Source: Phallusia fumigata (taxonomy: Eukaryota; Chordata; Ascidiacea; Phlebobranchia; Ascidiidae). From it: a stretch of DNA of 61,622 bases. The notes below the pieces were generated by a model. It was not told the DNA's origin. It ran no database searches and was given only the letters and a program-made list of their open reading frames with translations. Location: NCBI GenBank assembly GCA_008931825.1, contig QXVZ01013620.1:1769-63390 (forward strand), written 5' to 3'. The first letter of the stretch is position 1. The number at the start of each line of letters is the position of its first letter. Of the stretch, positions 1 to 13,060 are shown one piece after another. The translations under genes were made by a program, and so were the position numbers.

Positions 1-43
1 TAGAACTGTAGACTTCGTTTAACGTTGACAACATCTTTTCTAG

Positions 44-3000
44 ATCCTGTGAACTACACAATAACACCAGCGACCGGTAGGTCACTTGTCTTTTTTTAGG
101 CAATGATGATATTTTGTTGTAATTATCAATGTTTTGTAGTTTTTACGTGTGGTTATTCGATCACCAACCGTTCCGGCGTAATAACCTCACCCAACTATCC
201 AATGAATTATGAAAGCAACCAAGACTGCAGATGGACTATCAATGCATCACCAGATCAGGTACGCTTGCATATTGATGTTGTTGTTAATGAGAAACTGATT
301 TTACCTTGTCTTTAGATTATCACAATACAGTACACTTTGGACATCGAAGGCATTTACGACTGTCATTGGGACTACTTGAGGATAGCTAACGCTTCACAGG
401 TCGGCCATTGCCTAAACTAATTACAATCCGGCAGTAAATTAGGCTACTTTAAATGGTTCTTTTGTTATTTTTCGAAGGTACCATTGCACATTTTTTCAAA
501 ATCTTTAAAACAGGCTAAAATAGTATTTGACGTTTTATTGCTCACCTATTGAAATTTCGTCCAAAACATGTTTGTAACACCTTATAAACATTTTGATTCT
601 TATACAGCTCCTAAAATTTATCTCCCTGTGTAATTGTTGTTCACTACAGAATGCAACTTATCACTGTGGGATCATTTACAACAGTCCGCTGGTTTCACAT
701 CGCGGACCACTTACTATTGATTTTCACTCAGACCATACCATCAATAGGAAAGGATTTACTCTGAGATATGTGCTTCAAGGTATGTGGTTGAGGGATATGG
801 CCTTTAGTAGCACTTAGTGCATCGAGAGGTTACTTTCGATTGGTGTATATTGTTATGCTGTCTTTCGATTGGTGTATATTGTTACACACATGTCCAAAGG
901 GCCACCAACTTTTGTCTAGCGTCGCCAACAACGAATTGGCTTGGAAAATTACTGTACGAAAAATAAACGAATTTTCGTTAAATCCAAACTTTCTGTAACA
1001 ATTAATCAAATCTTAGTTTTTTTAATAATTATGCACATTTAAAAATAAAGAGGTTTTATACGATATTCGCTGTCTGTGATTTTGTAACAGTGTTAAGCGT
1101 ATTGTGACCTTGTTATGCATATTGCGTTAGCTATACCTTGGTTGAACGACTTGAGCGTTTTGCAGATGCGTCGTTTGCGCCCTGTGCATTTGGTGCACAT
1201 TATACCGATTCATTCAGTTCGTTTGGAAGCATCGCATTTCCTAAGAAAAGTATATTTAACGGAACGCAGTATGTGTGCGAGTGGATCATTGAAGTAAATG
1301 AAAGTAAGAGAATAACTAATCTTTGTTGCTCAATGCAATAATATGTGGATAAGGAAGTTTTTGAATTTGTATTTTGCATAAAATGTATTTGCCAATCGTC
1401 CATTTATTCAGCTAACCTCAAATTTTAGCAATTATTATGTTGTTTAAATTTACTTTTTTACTTACTGCAGTTAACGTTATTTCTCGGTTTGCTTACAAAT
1501 ATATTTGGAAATTTTATATTGTTACATACGTGTACACAGGTGATTGATGTGACGACTGAGGCTTTTAACGTGTCATGCTCAGAAGGGTATTTAGAAGTGC
1601 ATCAACCAACCGATGTTGGTATATACCAAGTAAGGAGAATATAATACTTAACGTTCCTTAATAAGCAGATTAGCTTCATCCTATAAGAGTTGTAGGAATT
1701 TGATTTAAACAACGATTACGCTATTCCTTAGCGTTATGTTCCTGTACCATTTTGGTAGCAAAAATATATTGTTCTTTACTTTACAATCATACAAGATGTT
1801 TGAGTTTAGTGTTACATGAAAACTACAAAGCAGTCCAACATAAAGTCAAACGCATATTTACGTCGGTTGTTTGAACAGTACCGGCAATATTGTGGCTGGA
1901 ATTTTCTTCGTTCCTTTGTCTCAACGACCAACAGTCTAATATTCAGACGTTTCCACAACAATTTCGATGAAGTTGGTTCCTTTCAAATTTCTTACTCGTC
2001 AAGGGGTAATTATGGTTCCCTTCCTGATGGAGATAGACTTTTTTTCTCCATGCAGCTTTAAAATGATGTTTATTTGGCCTAATAAACTGTAAATTTTGGC
2101 CTGGTGGTTCCCCTGCTATGTTTATTTAATAATTTTATCAATTTTATATATTTCGTCGTTACCTTTTAACACATATTAACAACATTTCTCTGTTTGTTTA
2201 AGTGTTTTTACTATTTTCAAATTTTCGGCTAATTGTCACCAGCAGTGCATTTTTTTACTTTTTCAGATCCGCAAATCTCTGTTATACCTGAAAGTAAGTT
2301 AATTTTGTGATCTAAATTACTCAACCAAAAAAACGCAATTTTTATCTGTTCACAGCATTCAACTGTGGTGAAAGCTTTTCAGGCGACAAGGGCTTTATCT
2401 TCTCTCCCGGTTACCCGGGAAACTATACCTACAATCAGGATTGTCGTTGGCGAATATCAAACCCTTTCAATCAGGTAGGCAATTCTTGACATGGAGACTG
2501 TATATTCTTCCGCACAATTTGTCATTCATGTCCATTCTGCAGAAAATAAGATTGGAAGTTCTATCTTTGGAGCTGGAATCAAGTTTCGGTTGTCAATTTG
2601 ATTTCTTACACATAAGTGGTGTAAACGCTGGCTTTGGCAGTTCACGACAAAACGTATGGAAGTTTTAGTTGCTGTTTTTTTTTCTGTTGTAGTTGTTATT
2701 GTCCAAAAAACATATTGAGTGTTTTGTTAAAGTTTTTTGACTAAATATATGTTATGGTAACCCAGGTGTCGCAGACTTTTTGTAACTACCAGTCAGGCTG
2801 GTCATTCACCTCGGATGTGTCACTGATTTTTCACTCAGATGCGATGGTTTCAAGACGTGGCTTCGTTCTTACGTGGGCTAAAGTCGGTAAGCATGGGCAC
2901 ATGTTCTTTATCGCAAATACATTTCGAAATGGAACTAATTTTGTTTATTTTGTTTTAGACACACAAGGAAACGTGATCGGTAGGTTTAAATGTTTTGGTA

Positions 3001-6000
3001 AATATTCATAGCTTTTTGTGCGAAATTTGGTTTTTGGTTCTTTGTACTTAAAACAAACTAAAAACCATTGAACCAATTTTGGTTCATGCCGTTTGTATTT
3101 AAGAATGCGTGTTGTTTTTAATTTATGATTTGTTAAGATAAAACCTGCTACAGCCCACCATTAAATGAGTCGTTTGGTTTGCTTGCGTCCCCGGGGTTGT
3201 TGTTCAGGTTTCCGAACAACGCGATGTGCCAGTGGACGCTCAACGCCCCATCCAACCAGGTTTGTTGTTTAAATGCTTAAACGGCCACTTCATGCTTTTC
3301 CACTTATTACCATAGCCAGTATTATTGCATCCTGTATAAATGGCCATGTGTTTTGGTATTAAAAAATGTAACTTTGCAGAAATGGGATATTTTCAATTGT
3401 AACCTTACCGTTGCAAATGGTACAAAACCTTTTCAAATAAGTTTAATTTCATTGTCCTGATTGTCCATATCCTGTGTCGGTTTTCTGCGTTTAATAGTGT
3501 ACCGTTGTATATTAAGGTTATATCTTTCGACTTTGTTCGTCTCTATGGCGACTGCAGCCGCGAGTACGTGGAAATCTCCTGGCTGTCGGTAGGTGAACAT
3601 GTGCAAGCAAATTTAAACAGTTTTAAGTAGCAGAACTCTTTAAATGTACAACATCTAGTACATGAAAAGNATTGTCGTTGGCGAATATCAAACCCTTTCA
3701 ATCAGGTAGGCAATTCTTGACATGGAGACTGTATATTCTTCCGCACAATTTGTCATTCATGTCCATTCTGCAGAAAATAAGATTGGAAGTTCTATCTTTG
3801 GAGCTGGAATCAAGTTTCGGTTGTCAATTTGATTTCTTACACATAAGTGGTGTAAACGCTGGCTTTGGCAGTTCACGACAAAACGTATGGAAGTTTTAGT
3901 TGCTGTTTTTTTTTCTGTTGTAGTTGTTATTGTCCAAAAAACATATTGAGTGTTTTGTTAAAGTTTTTTGACTAAATATATGTTATGGTAACCCAGGTGT
4001 CGCAGACTTTTTGTAACTACCAGTCAGGCTGGTCATTCACCTCGGATGTGTCACTGATTTTTCACTCAGATGCGATGGTTTCAAGACGTGGCTTCGTTCT
4101 TACGTGGGCTAAAGTCGGTAAGCATGGGCACATGTTCTTTATCGCAAATACATTTCGAAATGGAACTAATTTTGTTTATTTTGTTTTAGACACACAAGGA
4201 AACGTGATCGGTAGGTTTAAATGTTTTGGTAAATATTCATAGCTTTTTGTGCGAAATTTGGTTTTTGGTTCTTTGTACTTAAAACAAACTAAAAACCATT
4301 GAACCAATTTTGGTTCATGCCGTTTGTATTTAAGAATGCGTGTTGTTTTTAATTTATGATTTGTTAAGATAAAACCTGCTACAGTCCACCATTAAATGAG
4401 TCGTTTGGTTTGCTTGCGTCCCCGGGGTTGTTGTTCAGGTTTCCGAACAACGCGATGTGCCAGTGGACGCTCAACGCCCCATCCAACCAGGTTTGTTGTT
4501 TAAATGCTTAAACGGCCACTTCATGCTTTTCCACTTGTTACTATAGCCAGTATTATTGCATCCTGTATAAATGGCCATGTGTTTTGGTATTAAAAAATGT
4601 AGCTTTTTGCAGAAATGGGATATTTTCAATTGTTACCTTACCGTTGCAAATAGTACAAAACCTGATACAAACAAGTTTAATTTCTTTGTCCTGATTGTCC
4701 GTATCATGTGTCGGTTTTCTGCGTTTAATAGTGTACCGTTGTATATTAAGGTTATATCTTTCGACTTTGTTCGTCTCTATGGCGACTGCAGCCGCGAGTA
4801 CGTGGAAATCTCCTGGCTGTCGGTAGGTGAACATGTGCAAGCAAATTTAAACAGTTTTAAGTAGCAGAACTCTTTAAATGTACAACATCTAGTACATGAA
4901 AAGACTTTGTTTGCAATTTCTACCATTGCGGAACACGTTTTAACCAACATCCTTCCTTTTTTATATGCTTCAGGTGACAAAGCGTTTGTGTAATCCACCG
5001 TTTTACAATCGTCTTGAAACCCCAAGCAGCGTGGCTACAGTTACTTATACGTCAGGCAACAACACACATTATGGTGGGTTTGCCATGACATGGACCTTCA
5101 AAGGTATGTATATTGCTCACATAATTTGCCGTTGTTACAACGATAACTTTGTCAAAATCTTTCTTTTAAATCAACTCAGTCAACTTGGTAAATTTGTAAG
5201 CCAAGACAAAGCTAAACTGAAATATTTCAATTTATTTTGTAGATCAAGTTACCACACCACCAGGTATAGAAAGCTTGAACTATATAACCTTTGTTATAGC
5301 GTTTGCTGAAAAGATGGTAAAACCTTTGTATGTTTTAAGAGTTATCGGCAAATGTTTCATTACAATTTATTTAAAATTTCTTTGGTAAAAGCTGGGTTCA
5401 GTTTATCCCTAAACTGTTCGCTGCATGAAATGCAAGAATGAAGGTAGGGAAAAATCAAACACTAAGCAAAATACCTAAACCTTAACTCATTTATAAAATA
5501 TCTCTAAACATCTTTTGCAGTGTCATGCGGCGGGGTTATAACCAATGGAACACGAGGAAACATTACATCGCCTAATTTTCCTTACAGTTATCCACCTAAT
5601 GTGGACTGTCGTTGGGAGATACGCCCTCCTGCAGGAAAGGTAGCTAGTTGTCTTGATTTGATTTCTAACTTCTATATCTCCTTTTGTCTTGCTTTCAACA
5701 CTGTATTAGGTTTTAGACGTGTGGGACAGCATATTATCCTTTTTTGTTCTTTAAGTTTGGAAATTTATTCACATTTCTTGTTTTTGTAGATTGTCACCCT
5801 AGCGTTTCGTTCTGTTAATTTGGAGACTTCAACTAATTGCAGCGTAGCAGATTACGTTTGTTTTGCAGACGGAAACAAATGTCTGGTAAGATCAGTTCGT
5901 GTCTGTTTGTGAAATGCGCGTTTGTAAATACAATGAATAGCGTAACATTACGCTGTTTCTATTTTCAGAATGGAACCAGTTACTGTGGTTGGCAATATCC

Positions 6001-6998
6001 CCTTCAGCAATACAATGGGTCAAGTTTTACAATACTTTTTCACTCGGATGAATCCATTACGGCTCCTGGTTTTATGCTGCAGTGGAATATAACAGGTGCG
6101 TAATCCACACTTTATCTTGATAACGATATACGTCGTTTCAAGTTCTTGCACAAAAACAACAATGATGTGTTCTCAATTTGTTACAGATATTGTGTCACTT
6201 AATACAACAGCATACCCTTCATCTGCTGCGGCAACCTTATCGCCTTTTAATTCGAGCACAATTACTGATACAGGTAATCGAATTAGTAAAAAAATACACG
6301 CTTTTTTTAGGATTTTTACCACCTGCTATTTTTATAATTTTTTGTCAACTATGTATATCATCGTTCGTCTTTGACTAGGTTTGTTATGTCACCAGCTCCC
6401 AATAAAACTATAAATTCTTTGCACTACAACAGCTTCTTATTTCATTTTGGCCATTACAATAGTCTCAAATGCTTCTTGTTTAATTTAGTAATTTTTCACT
6501 TACGTATTTTCCAGGTAGTTATGCAAATACTTAATTTTTTCTATCTTCAGAGTTGCATTTGATGCATTGCATTAAAGCGTTGCGAACCTAATTTTGAAGT
6601 TGTTTCGCAATAGTTCTGATGTAAATTATTTTACAAATGAATCGACGTATTTTCCCTAAGCCACTTCATTAACCAATGCTTCATCTCCGAGTGGTTCCAT
6701 GCGTCCATCGTCTCCAACAGCCTCCGCGATTACTTCGGCTACAAGTAAGCCTACTATAGATGCATCCACCGCAGTTTCAACGGTTGCTTCCATTCCCACA
6801 AGTTCCCAAGCTCTTTCATCCACCGAAATTCCTCCTTCAAATACTTCAACTATTGAGTCATCCTCAGGGACATTATCAACCACTTTGGAATCAAACTTTG
6901 GTAAAACAACTTCAGGGTCCCCATGTATTAGTTTCACATATTCCCATGCATTTGCACTTGTCTTGATTGCGTTCCATTTTATCTTGAACTATGCATAA
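44..6998 (+). CDS. Multi-CUB-domain, predicted GPI-anchored surface protein (5' end outside window)
   Basis: Spliced gene; exons inferred from AG/GT borders and phase: 44-76, 140-258, 316-399, 650-779, 1166-1293, 1540-1629, 1879-2005, 2267-2293, 2356-2474, 2543-2653, 2766-2886, 2959-2979, 3138-3259, 3517-3588, 4974-5103, 5243-5263, 5521-5639, 5790-5885, 5969-6095, 6187-6273, 6661-6998 (stop TAA). All phases agree, giving about 740 residues. There are five CUB domains, each encoded by three exons (phases 1-0-0-1) and usually separated by a tiny phase-1 linker exon; motifs include GVITSPNYP, FSPGYP and ITSPNFP, and FHSD near each domain end. The last two exons encode a Ser/Thr/Pro-rich stalk ending in a short hydrophobic tail (FALVLIAFHFIL), which fits a GPI signal. 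CUB domains bind proteins or carbohydrates outside the cell. The ligand is unknown. CUB b lacks the SPxYP motif. A gap with duplicated sequence (N at 3670) lies inside. The signal peptide is off-window. Confidence 0.8.
2440..4903. repeat. Gap-flanking duplicate: two allelic copies of about 1.23 kb around N 3670
   Basis: Bases 2440-3669 recur at 3671-4903 with a few substitutions and small indels (for example near 3310 against 4540, and 3379 against 4611). A single N separates them, and the second copy begins in the middle of a CUB exon. This fits unmerged contig ends or haplotypes rather than a true tandem duplication. It repeats the exons of CUB c (3774-3884, 3997-4117), a linker (4190-4210) and CUB d (4369-4490, 4751-4822). 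Confidence 0.85.
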
Positions 6999-7234
6999 AA
7001 CGTAGAAAATATTTGCATGTTGTCATCTGTCATTGTTTTGTAAAACTCTTGTAAAATTCATCCTTGGCAAACTAATGTGCACTTTTTGTCAAAAAAGTTC
7101 AATATCCGATCTGTACTTATGCTGTAACCTATCTCTGTTTTATTTATGGGATAATATTGATGTGTAATATCTAAATGTTTTCGCAGATATATTCAAGGTC
7201 AGTGTTTATAATTTGTGTAAAACATCTGTAAGAT

Positions 7235-7240
7235 AATAAA
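7235..7240 (+). promoter_or_regulatory. Probable polyadenylation signal of the CUB gene
   Basis: AATAAA lies 237 bases after the stop codon at 6998 with no other gene between, a plausible 3' UTR length. The actual cleavage site cannot be seen. Confidence 0.5.
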
Positions 7241-7656
7241 AGTCTATTGTAGTGTGAACAACTTTGTACAGACGGCCCGTTATCATAAACAAATGTTTTG
7301 TGTGCAAAATCAGCAATTTCACATAGTTTCGTTACGTTATTTACAAAAAAGTTAAAATATTGAAACATATCATGTGTAAATCCTGAGTCAGAACATTTTA
7401 TTGTGTATGTATTGTATTTCGCATCATTCACACTATTTGGGCTGGTTTTAGGCAATTGTCATCGACTTACCGAGCTGGTTAAAGAGCACGGAAGGAAAAA
7501 TCGTTACCGTTTCTCCTGTGTAAAAACGCACGCCATAATATCGTCGTTCGCCCATACGTGAGAGCTGTGATACATCATTAGGTTAACTCGAACAAAAAAA
7601 TCATGGATCGTTAGCTGGCCACCATCTGCAAATTTGTAGCTGCGATTCGAAATACA

Positions 7657-8260
7657 ATTTTTTGAACTGTAGAGGAAGTGACAACGGTAAAAATGTACTG
7701 CAGCCTAATTTTGACAACGTCTTGTACCTTTAAATCATTTAGTCGTCTGTACGAACCTGGATCGCATTGATCCTGCTGGAGGAATAATCACGAGAAGAGT
7801 TAGCAAGCTAGACATACCACGGTCAGGGTGCAAATCGCTGTTCCAGAAAAGTCAACGGACACATGAGTATAGTACGCACTGAGTATAGTAACTTGAATTT
7901 CTAACTTTTCCATCAACAACTGCTTACCCATATTCTATAGCTTGTATTTTGCATGGAGGATTTTNTTTTTTGAACTGTAGAGGAAGTGACAACGGTAAAA
8001 ATGCACTGCAGCCCAATTTTGACAACGTCTTGTATCTTTAAATCGTTTAGTCGTCTTTACGAACCTGGATCGCATTGATCCTGCTGGAGGAATAATCACG
8101 AGAAGAGTTAGCAAGCTAGGCATACCACGGTCAGGGTGCAAATAGCTGTTCCAGAAAAGTCAACGGGCACATGAGTATAGTAACTTGAATTTCTAACTTT
8201 TCCATCAGCAACTGCTGACCCATGTTCTATAGCTTGTATTTTGCATGGAGGATTTTTTTT
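7657..8260. repeat. Gap-flanking duplicate of about 300 bp around N 7965
   Basis: 7657-7964 and 7966-8260 are near-identical, starting with the same TTTTTTGAACTG and ending with the same GCATGGAGGATTTT. A short stretch near 7870-7885 is present only in the first copy. Non-coding in all frames. Same artefact class as the other N-linked pairs. Confidence 0.75.
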
Positions 8261-9840
8261 AATTTTGTTTGCGCAAAACACTAAGATTTTGCGGTGAGTT
8301 TGGTTTTTGAGTAGATTTACGGATCACGGATAAGCAATTCTTTCCAACTTGGAAACCCGACTCTGATATTGCGCCTTGCCGGCCTTGTCAATAAAGTTTA
8401 AAAACCTTGGAAAGAAATATTAATTTTAAGCACGTTTTATCGGAGGTTTTAGTAATGTCGACAAAACCACCATAAGGGAATCGCCGACGGTTTTGGCCCA
8501 CAGGATCCCAAGGTCAGTTCTAGTGATTTAACAAAGGGCCTGTCCCAGCCAAAACTGTCCAAACAGGGTCGGCGACCTTAGGACTAGTCAACTGCTTCGA
8601 CAAACGATTCCCAGTAATAACGTAACGGAGAACGAGAATTTCGCGGAAGTTTGGAGTTGTTTCCACAACTAGTGGAATTCCTTGAAGCAAGAGACCGTGC
8701 CGTGTCAAAACACTTTTAGGAATTTCTGAGGCACTTCCGGTTTAATTTTTTTGCCAAACGTATTTTGAGCACTGATTATGGAGCTATCTGGCTTAAGGAG
8801 AATGCCCGCCGCACTCGGAACGCTGTACGCCTCTATCAACCAGTTCACCGCAACTTTTTAGACTTAGACGGGCTGGCCAGAGTGGCGCTCTCATCTCCTT
8901 TCGCTACAAGACAGTCGGACACCCAGCGAAGCGTTACCAGATTAATTATACCCACGGAAAGACGATCTACCCCACCTGCAGAACGCGGGGGCTCTTTGTG
9001 CCCGACTGGTTTTTGCTACTAATGTGTCCACGGGCGAACTACATTTAGTGCCGTATGAACGTGCTTTATTCTTCTTCTAATTGTGGGGAGGATTTGGTGG
9101 AAACAATACCACAAATGTTTAACTTTTTTGCATGCGTACAATAACCGACGCCAAAGTCCAATAAGTAACCACCTAATTTTAGGTCCGCTTGATCACCGCA
9201 CCGACAACGTAAGATCACTAAAAGTGCCAATTAACTTGTTATCTCGCCTTTAGTAAATAGATCTCATTGAACCTGGCAAGAGATTACACTGCGCGACCTT
9301 AGTTTCTTACACAACATAGCATTGGTGACGAGGTGAAGTGCGTGGTGAAACGTTGAAGAGCGTAACAACGCTGAAAAATACCAATAATAGTCGTCAAGGT
9401 CTATGAACATAATCCTATAAACAACATTCAGGGGAAGCAGCTTAACTAAGAAGTTAATCGTTGCAGGTTAATTGGATGAAATTACCTGACATAGCAAACT
9501 TACTTTACCTAGCTGTGTATTGTAAGATTTGTCGTACACGTTTAACAACTGCACAGCGTCCCGTTTCACTACAACCTTGACCATTATTACGCATCAACAA
9601 TCTAAAGTTTTACCTGCCCTAACGCCTCATTTACAAATAAGTTTAAAAGACATCAACCATTATTGGCATTTACGACCTTTCGTTTATAATTAGACGAAAT
9701 CATTACAGAACACCTAACCACTGCAACAAGGAATTAAAAGCTGGTACAGTTTGGTGACAGGTTAAATTCATGATCGAAGGCACAGTTACACCAAATTTTA
9801 AAACCCTTTGACGTGGCTTAATTTACTTTAGATAGCACTC
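8261..9840. other. Intergenic, no gene recognised
   Basis: About 1.6 kb. The longest reading frame (8765-9022, +) has no recognisable motif and no splice context. I see no RNA gene or mobile-element ends. Confidence 0.5.
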
Positions 9841-10860
9841 TCACATATTCAAAGAACAATTTATTTCAGACGTGTGTTTCTTTATCTTGAGACATCTTTG
9901 CAACCTGTTTATATGAATATGTGTTGTCCTCATATGCTTGTTTTTACTGCAAACGCGTCGAAACAAAAGACCGCAAATATCGCATTCAAGGCGTTTGTTG
10001 TCGAAATGTGTTAAAATGTGCGAGTTTTCAGAGTCAAGAGTTGATAAATTTTTTATCGCAAATTTCACACTGGTACTGCTTTTCGGTCTCGTGAATATGC
10101 ATGTGTCGATTTAGATGTCCTTTATGTCTAAACGCCTTTTCACACATATGACACTTGTGAGGCTTTCTACAGTATGTATCCTCATGTGCCTTCTTCGGCC
10201 ATTTCTTTGCGCAAACGTCTTTTCGCATACATCACATTTGTACGGCCTTAATCTAGCAGTGCTGTGAGTCAGTAAATGCCTTTTCAGGCGTTCCTCTTGC
10301 TTGAAAGTTTTTTCACAGACATTGCATTTTTCGTCCGCTTGTCGGAATGAACAATCATGTGCTTGTTTCTATTTCCAAGGATAGAGAACGACTTTTCGCA
10401 TACATCGCAGGTGTAAGGTCTCGCCTGTGTGCGACCTCATGTGTACGTTTAGGACAGTTTTGTAACCAAAAGACTCACCGCAAATGTCACATTTAAAGGC
10501 CTTAACTCCAGTGTGGCTCAACATATGCCTTTTAAGTTGCCCGACTTTGCGACATGTTTTTTTCGCAAATTTTGCACCTAAAAAACAAAAACAAGCGGAT
10601 ATAATTTTTAAATTTAGATTTTAAATCTTTGGCCAAAAACAAATATTAAATATTTTCAGGTTTCAAAATGTGAACTTTGGATTTAAAAATGTAGGTGTAT
10701 TAAATACTTGATATTTCTGCATAGTGCATCCTAACCTTAGGGCGTAGCTCCAATGTGAGTAAGCAAGTGACGATCTCGATCGGCCTCTCGACCAAATGCT
10801 CTGTAACAAACTTTGCATTTGAATGCTTTTGCTCCGGTTGAGGCCATCTCATAGATTACC
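9841..10860 (-). pseudogene. Decayed C2H2 zinc-finger copy
   Basis: On the minus strand this stretch lines up along its whole length with the intact zinc-finger gene at 32893-33913, including the small first exon (about 10860-10737) and the intron. Recognisable fingers ([31 protein letters not shown] followed by a C-terminal finger) fall in different frames, so there are several frameshifts. The first-exon donor is damaged: the intact gene reads CTACAG/GTAAGG, here one base is lost and the site reads CTAAGGTTAGG, bringing a stop into frame. No continuous product is possible. It is the most upstream of three related copies. Confidence 0.75.
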
Positions 10861-13009
10861 CTTCTCAGCAGATTTGTGTTCTGGATATAAATTGGAAATG
10901 CATGAAACAGCATTAAAACCATATTTCATACCTAACATGTACATTTATAAAGTAAGTCTAGCCATGTTTTACTCATGCCTCTATTGCAGCTCAACTGTTC
11001 ATGTTCCCACGCTTCAACTTTTCAAATTACTTCCTGTAAAATTGTTACTTCGTATTTAAGCCCGAGTGCACCGCTTGACGTTGCAATTAAGTTTCGATTG
11101 TGTTAGCGACATTGCGCAATACCACTGCTCAAACAATGCAGATCTTAATCCGTGTGAAGTAAAGAATTTTCTTTCCTCTTTCGCAGATTCTCTCCATTCC
11201 GTAGCGTTTGCACACTGTCTCCTTAAAGTTTCCTAAACTGACAGATCTATTTACCTTGCCCTTCACAAATGTCCTTCTTTCAAAAAAACTTAATTCTTTT
11301 AAACTGATTTTATTGTACAACAAAACACGCAAGTTTCAGTTAGAATACGCCTTAACTGACTTCTTTTCAAACCTGCTGTCTGAGAGCTACCGTATTGTTG
11401 TCGACGTTTTACCCGCCTTATCTCCCAGGGCAGAAGAAAAAAGGCACAGTGTAAAGTGATCTGTTTGGTGCAAACACGATAACAAGGAAATTAGTGGCAG
11501 GATGTGCATGGCGTACTTCTAGGTGAGTTGATAAGCAAGTGTGGCAGTTCTAATATATACAACTTCGAGCATGGTGGTATGGACTCAAATCATTTGAGAC
11601 GTTTTGAGATTATTTGGAACATAACCGGTTAAGTAGTTCTGAGAAATGAAACATGTATTTCGGTTACGAATTTAAGAGAATTTTCTAAACAACACCCCCA
11701 GACTTCCAGCGACAAGGTGGTGGCCGACGTCACAACAAGGCTCACGCTCGCACTTGTAGTTGTCTATAAGCTTGATGCTTGCGACGTAGTCAGGTTTTCC
11801 AGGTTGTGCTCTGGAAGTCGCTCGTGAAGTGGCCGCTTGTCCTCGATTGGGTTGGTTTCGGTGACCACAGAGACGTGGATTCTGTTGACAGAAGCGCGAG
11901 GTGTTGATTGCACAGGCAATATTGAAAGACCATGTCGTTCTCGTCCTTCGAGACATTCTCGTAGTTTAAAAAAAAACCTCCTGCCTTTAGTGTTTGGCTC
12001 ATATTTTACGCCATTACAAATATCCACCATCTTAACTAGGGTAACTTAATTCCCTGGATTATATATTTCCGGGATTCGGGAAATAAACTTTCGTGCCTAA
12101 TTACGCCATCACGACGACTAAAATTAATATATATATGCTAAAAACATCTCATTTAGCTGGTTTTCATCAAATAACATCATTTTTGCCAAATTACAAACCC
12201 ACAAAAATTTTCGTAAATTTTAAAAAATAAATTATTATTTTTATCCGCTAGTCGACGCACTTGTGTATTTCCAATCGCTTTGTTTGATACGCCGTATGTA
12301 GTACATACCTCTATCTTCAAACAAATTTTGCACAAAGAAAAAAGAAATGTTTGCAAACAAAATGTTGAGTTGTACTTGTGGGTCACTGTAAGAAACAGGT
12401 ACAGAATGTTATTATTTATTGCATTGTGACAAAGATTGTGTTTATTAGGATTATCAGTTGAAACCTGGCCTCAAATCATTACTTCACAGACCATAGGAGA
12501 TTGCACCACACATTAGTGCCCAGAAAAGGCCAATAATGGAAATCAGGTATCATGCCATTTAAACATAAAAGAAGGGGCATCAATGGAAACTAGTAGCATG
12601 CCATTTAAACATAAATCCAATATTGGAGATCCTATGCTATACGCCGCTATTTACTCCAAATTTTACTAAATGGTACGATTATATTTCTCCATGGGCCGTG
12701 GTAGCGGGATTAGGTAGTTATAGCAACGCCATAACAATACTGATGTTTCTACAAGCTAGTGCTGCGAAGTTACCTCTGCCTTTTTCATTACGACCGCTTC
12801 GGCGCTTTGTTTTAAATGAGACTGTTGAATAAGATACCTTGCTTGGCTGTCAGTTGTTCTTATTGCACTATTTAGTCTTTATTTTGTATTGTTAGGTAGT
12901 GTTTGGAACAAATACGCAAAAACATTATGTGGCGAAATAACGTTTGTGCCATCTAGATATGGAAACAGTCTATCAGATTTAAAATTGTTTCGTTTGTCAA
13001 TTTAATTTA
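10861..13009. other. Intergenic spacer; lower part related to the spacers beside the other zinc-finger copies
   Basis: About 10980-11560 resembles 17200-17620 and 35220-35830, the DNA on the 5' side of the other two zinc-finger copies, so it belongs to the same duplicated block. The rest holds no recognisable gene. Two exact 19-bp direct repeats lie at 12551-12569 and 12597-12615. Confidence 0.5.
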
Positions 13010-13040
13010 TTGCAGGTTAATTTCTTACGCAATAAACAAT

Positions 13041-13052
13041 ATTTTCTCTCAG
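13041..13052 (+). promoter_or_regulatory. 3' splice (or trans-splice) acceptor just before the CRAL-TRIO start codon
   Basis: A pyrimidine-rich run ending TTTTCTCTCAG stands 8 bases before the ATG at 13061. It could receive a 5' UTR exon, or a spliced leader, since tunicates trans-splice many mRNAs. It favours the 13061 start over an upstream in-frame start, because the upstream codons would be intronic. Confidence 0.5.
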
Positions 13053-13060
13053 GCCAAAAT

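Noticed and set aside
3671..4903. Apparent extra CUB domains from tandem exon duplication
   Set aside because: The second copy starts in mid-exon right after an N and differs only by allele-like changes; it fits an unmerged contig end.
8765..9022. 85-aa frame as a gene
   Set aside because: No recognisable motif, splice context or conservation; likely chance.
12623..12832. 69-aa frame upstream of the CRAL-TRIO gene as a first cistron or exon
   Set aside because: It starts at TTG, not ATG, has no donor in a useful phase, and resembles nothing I know.
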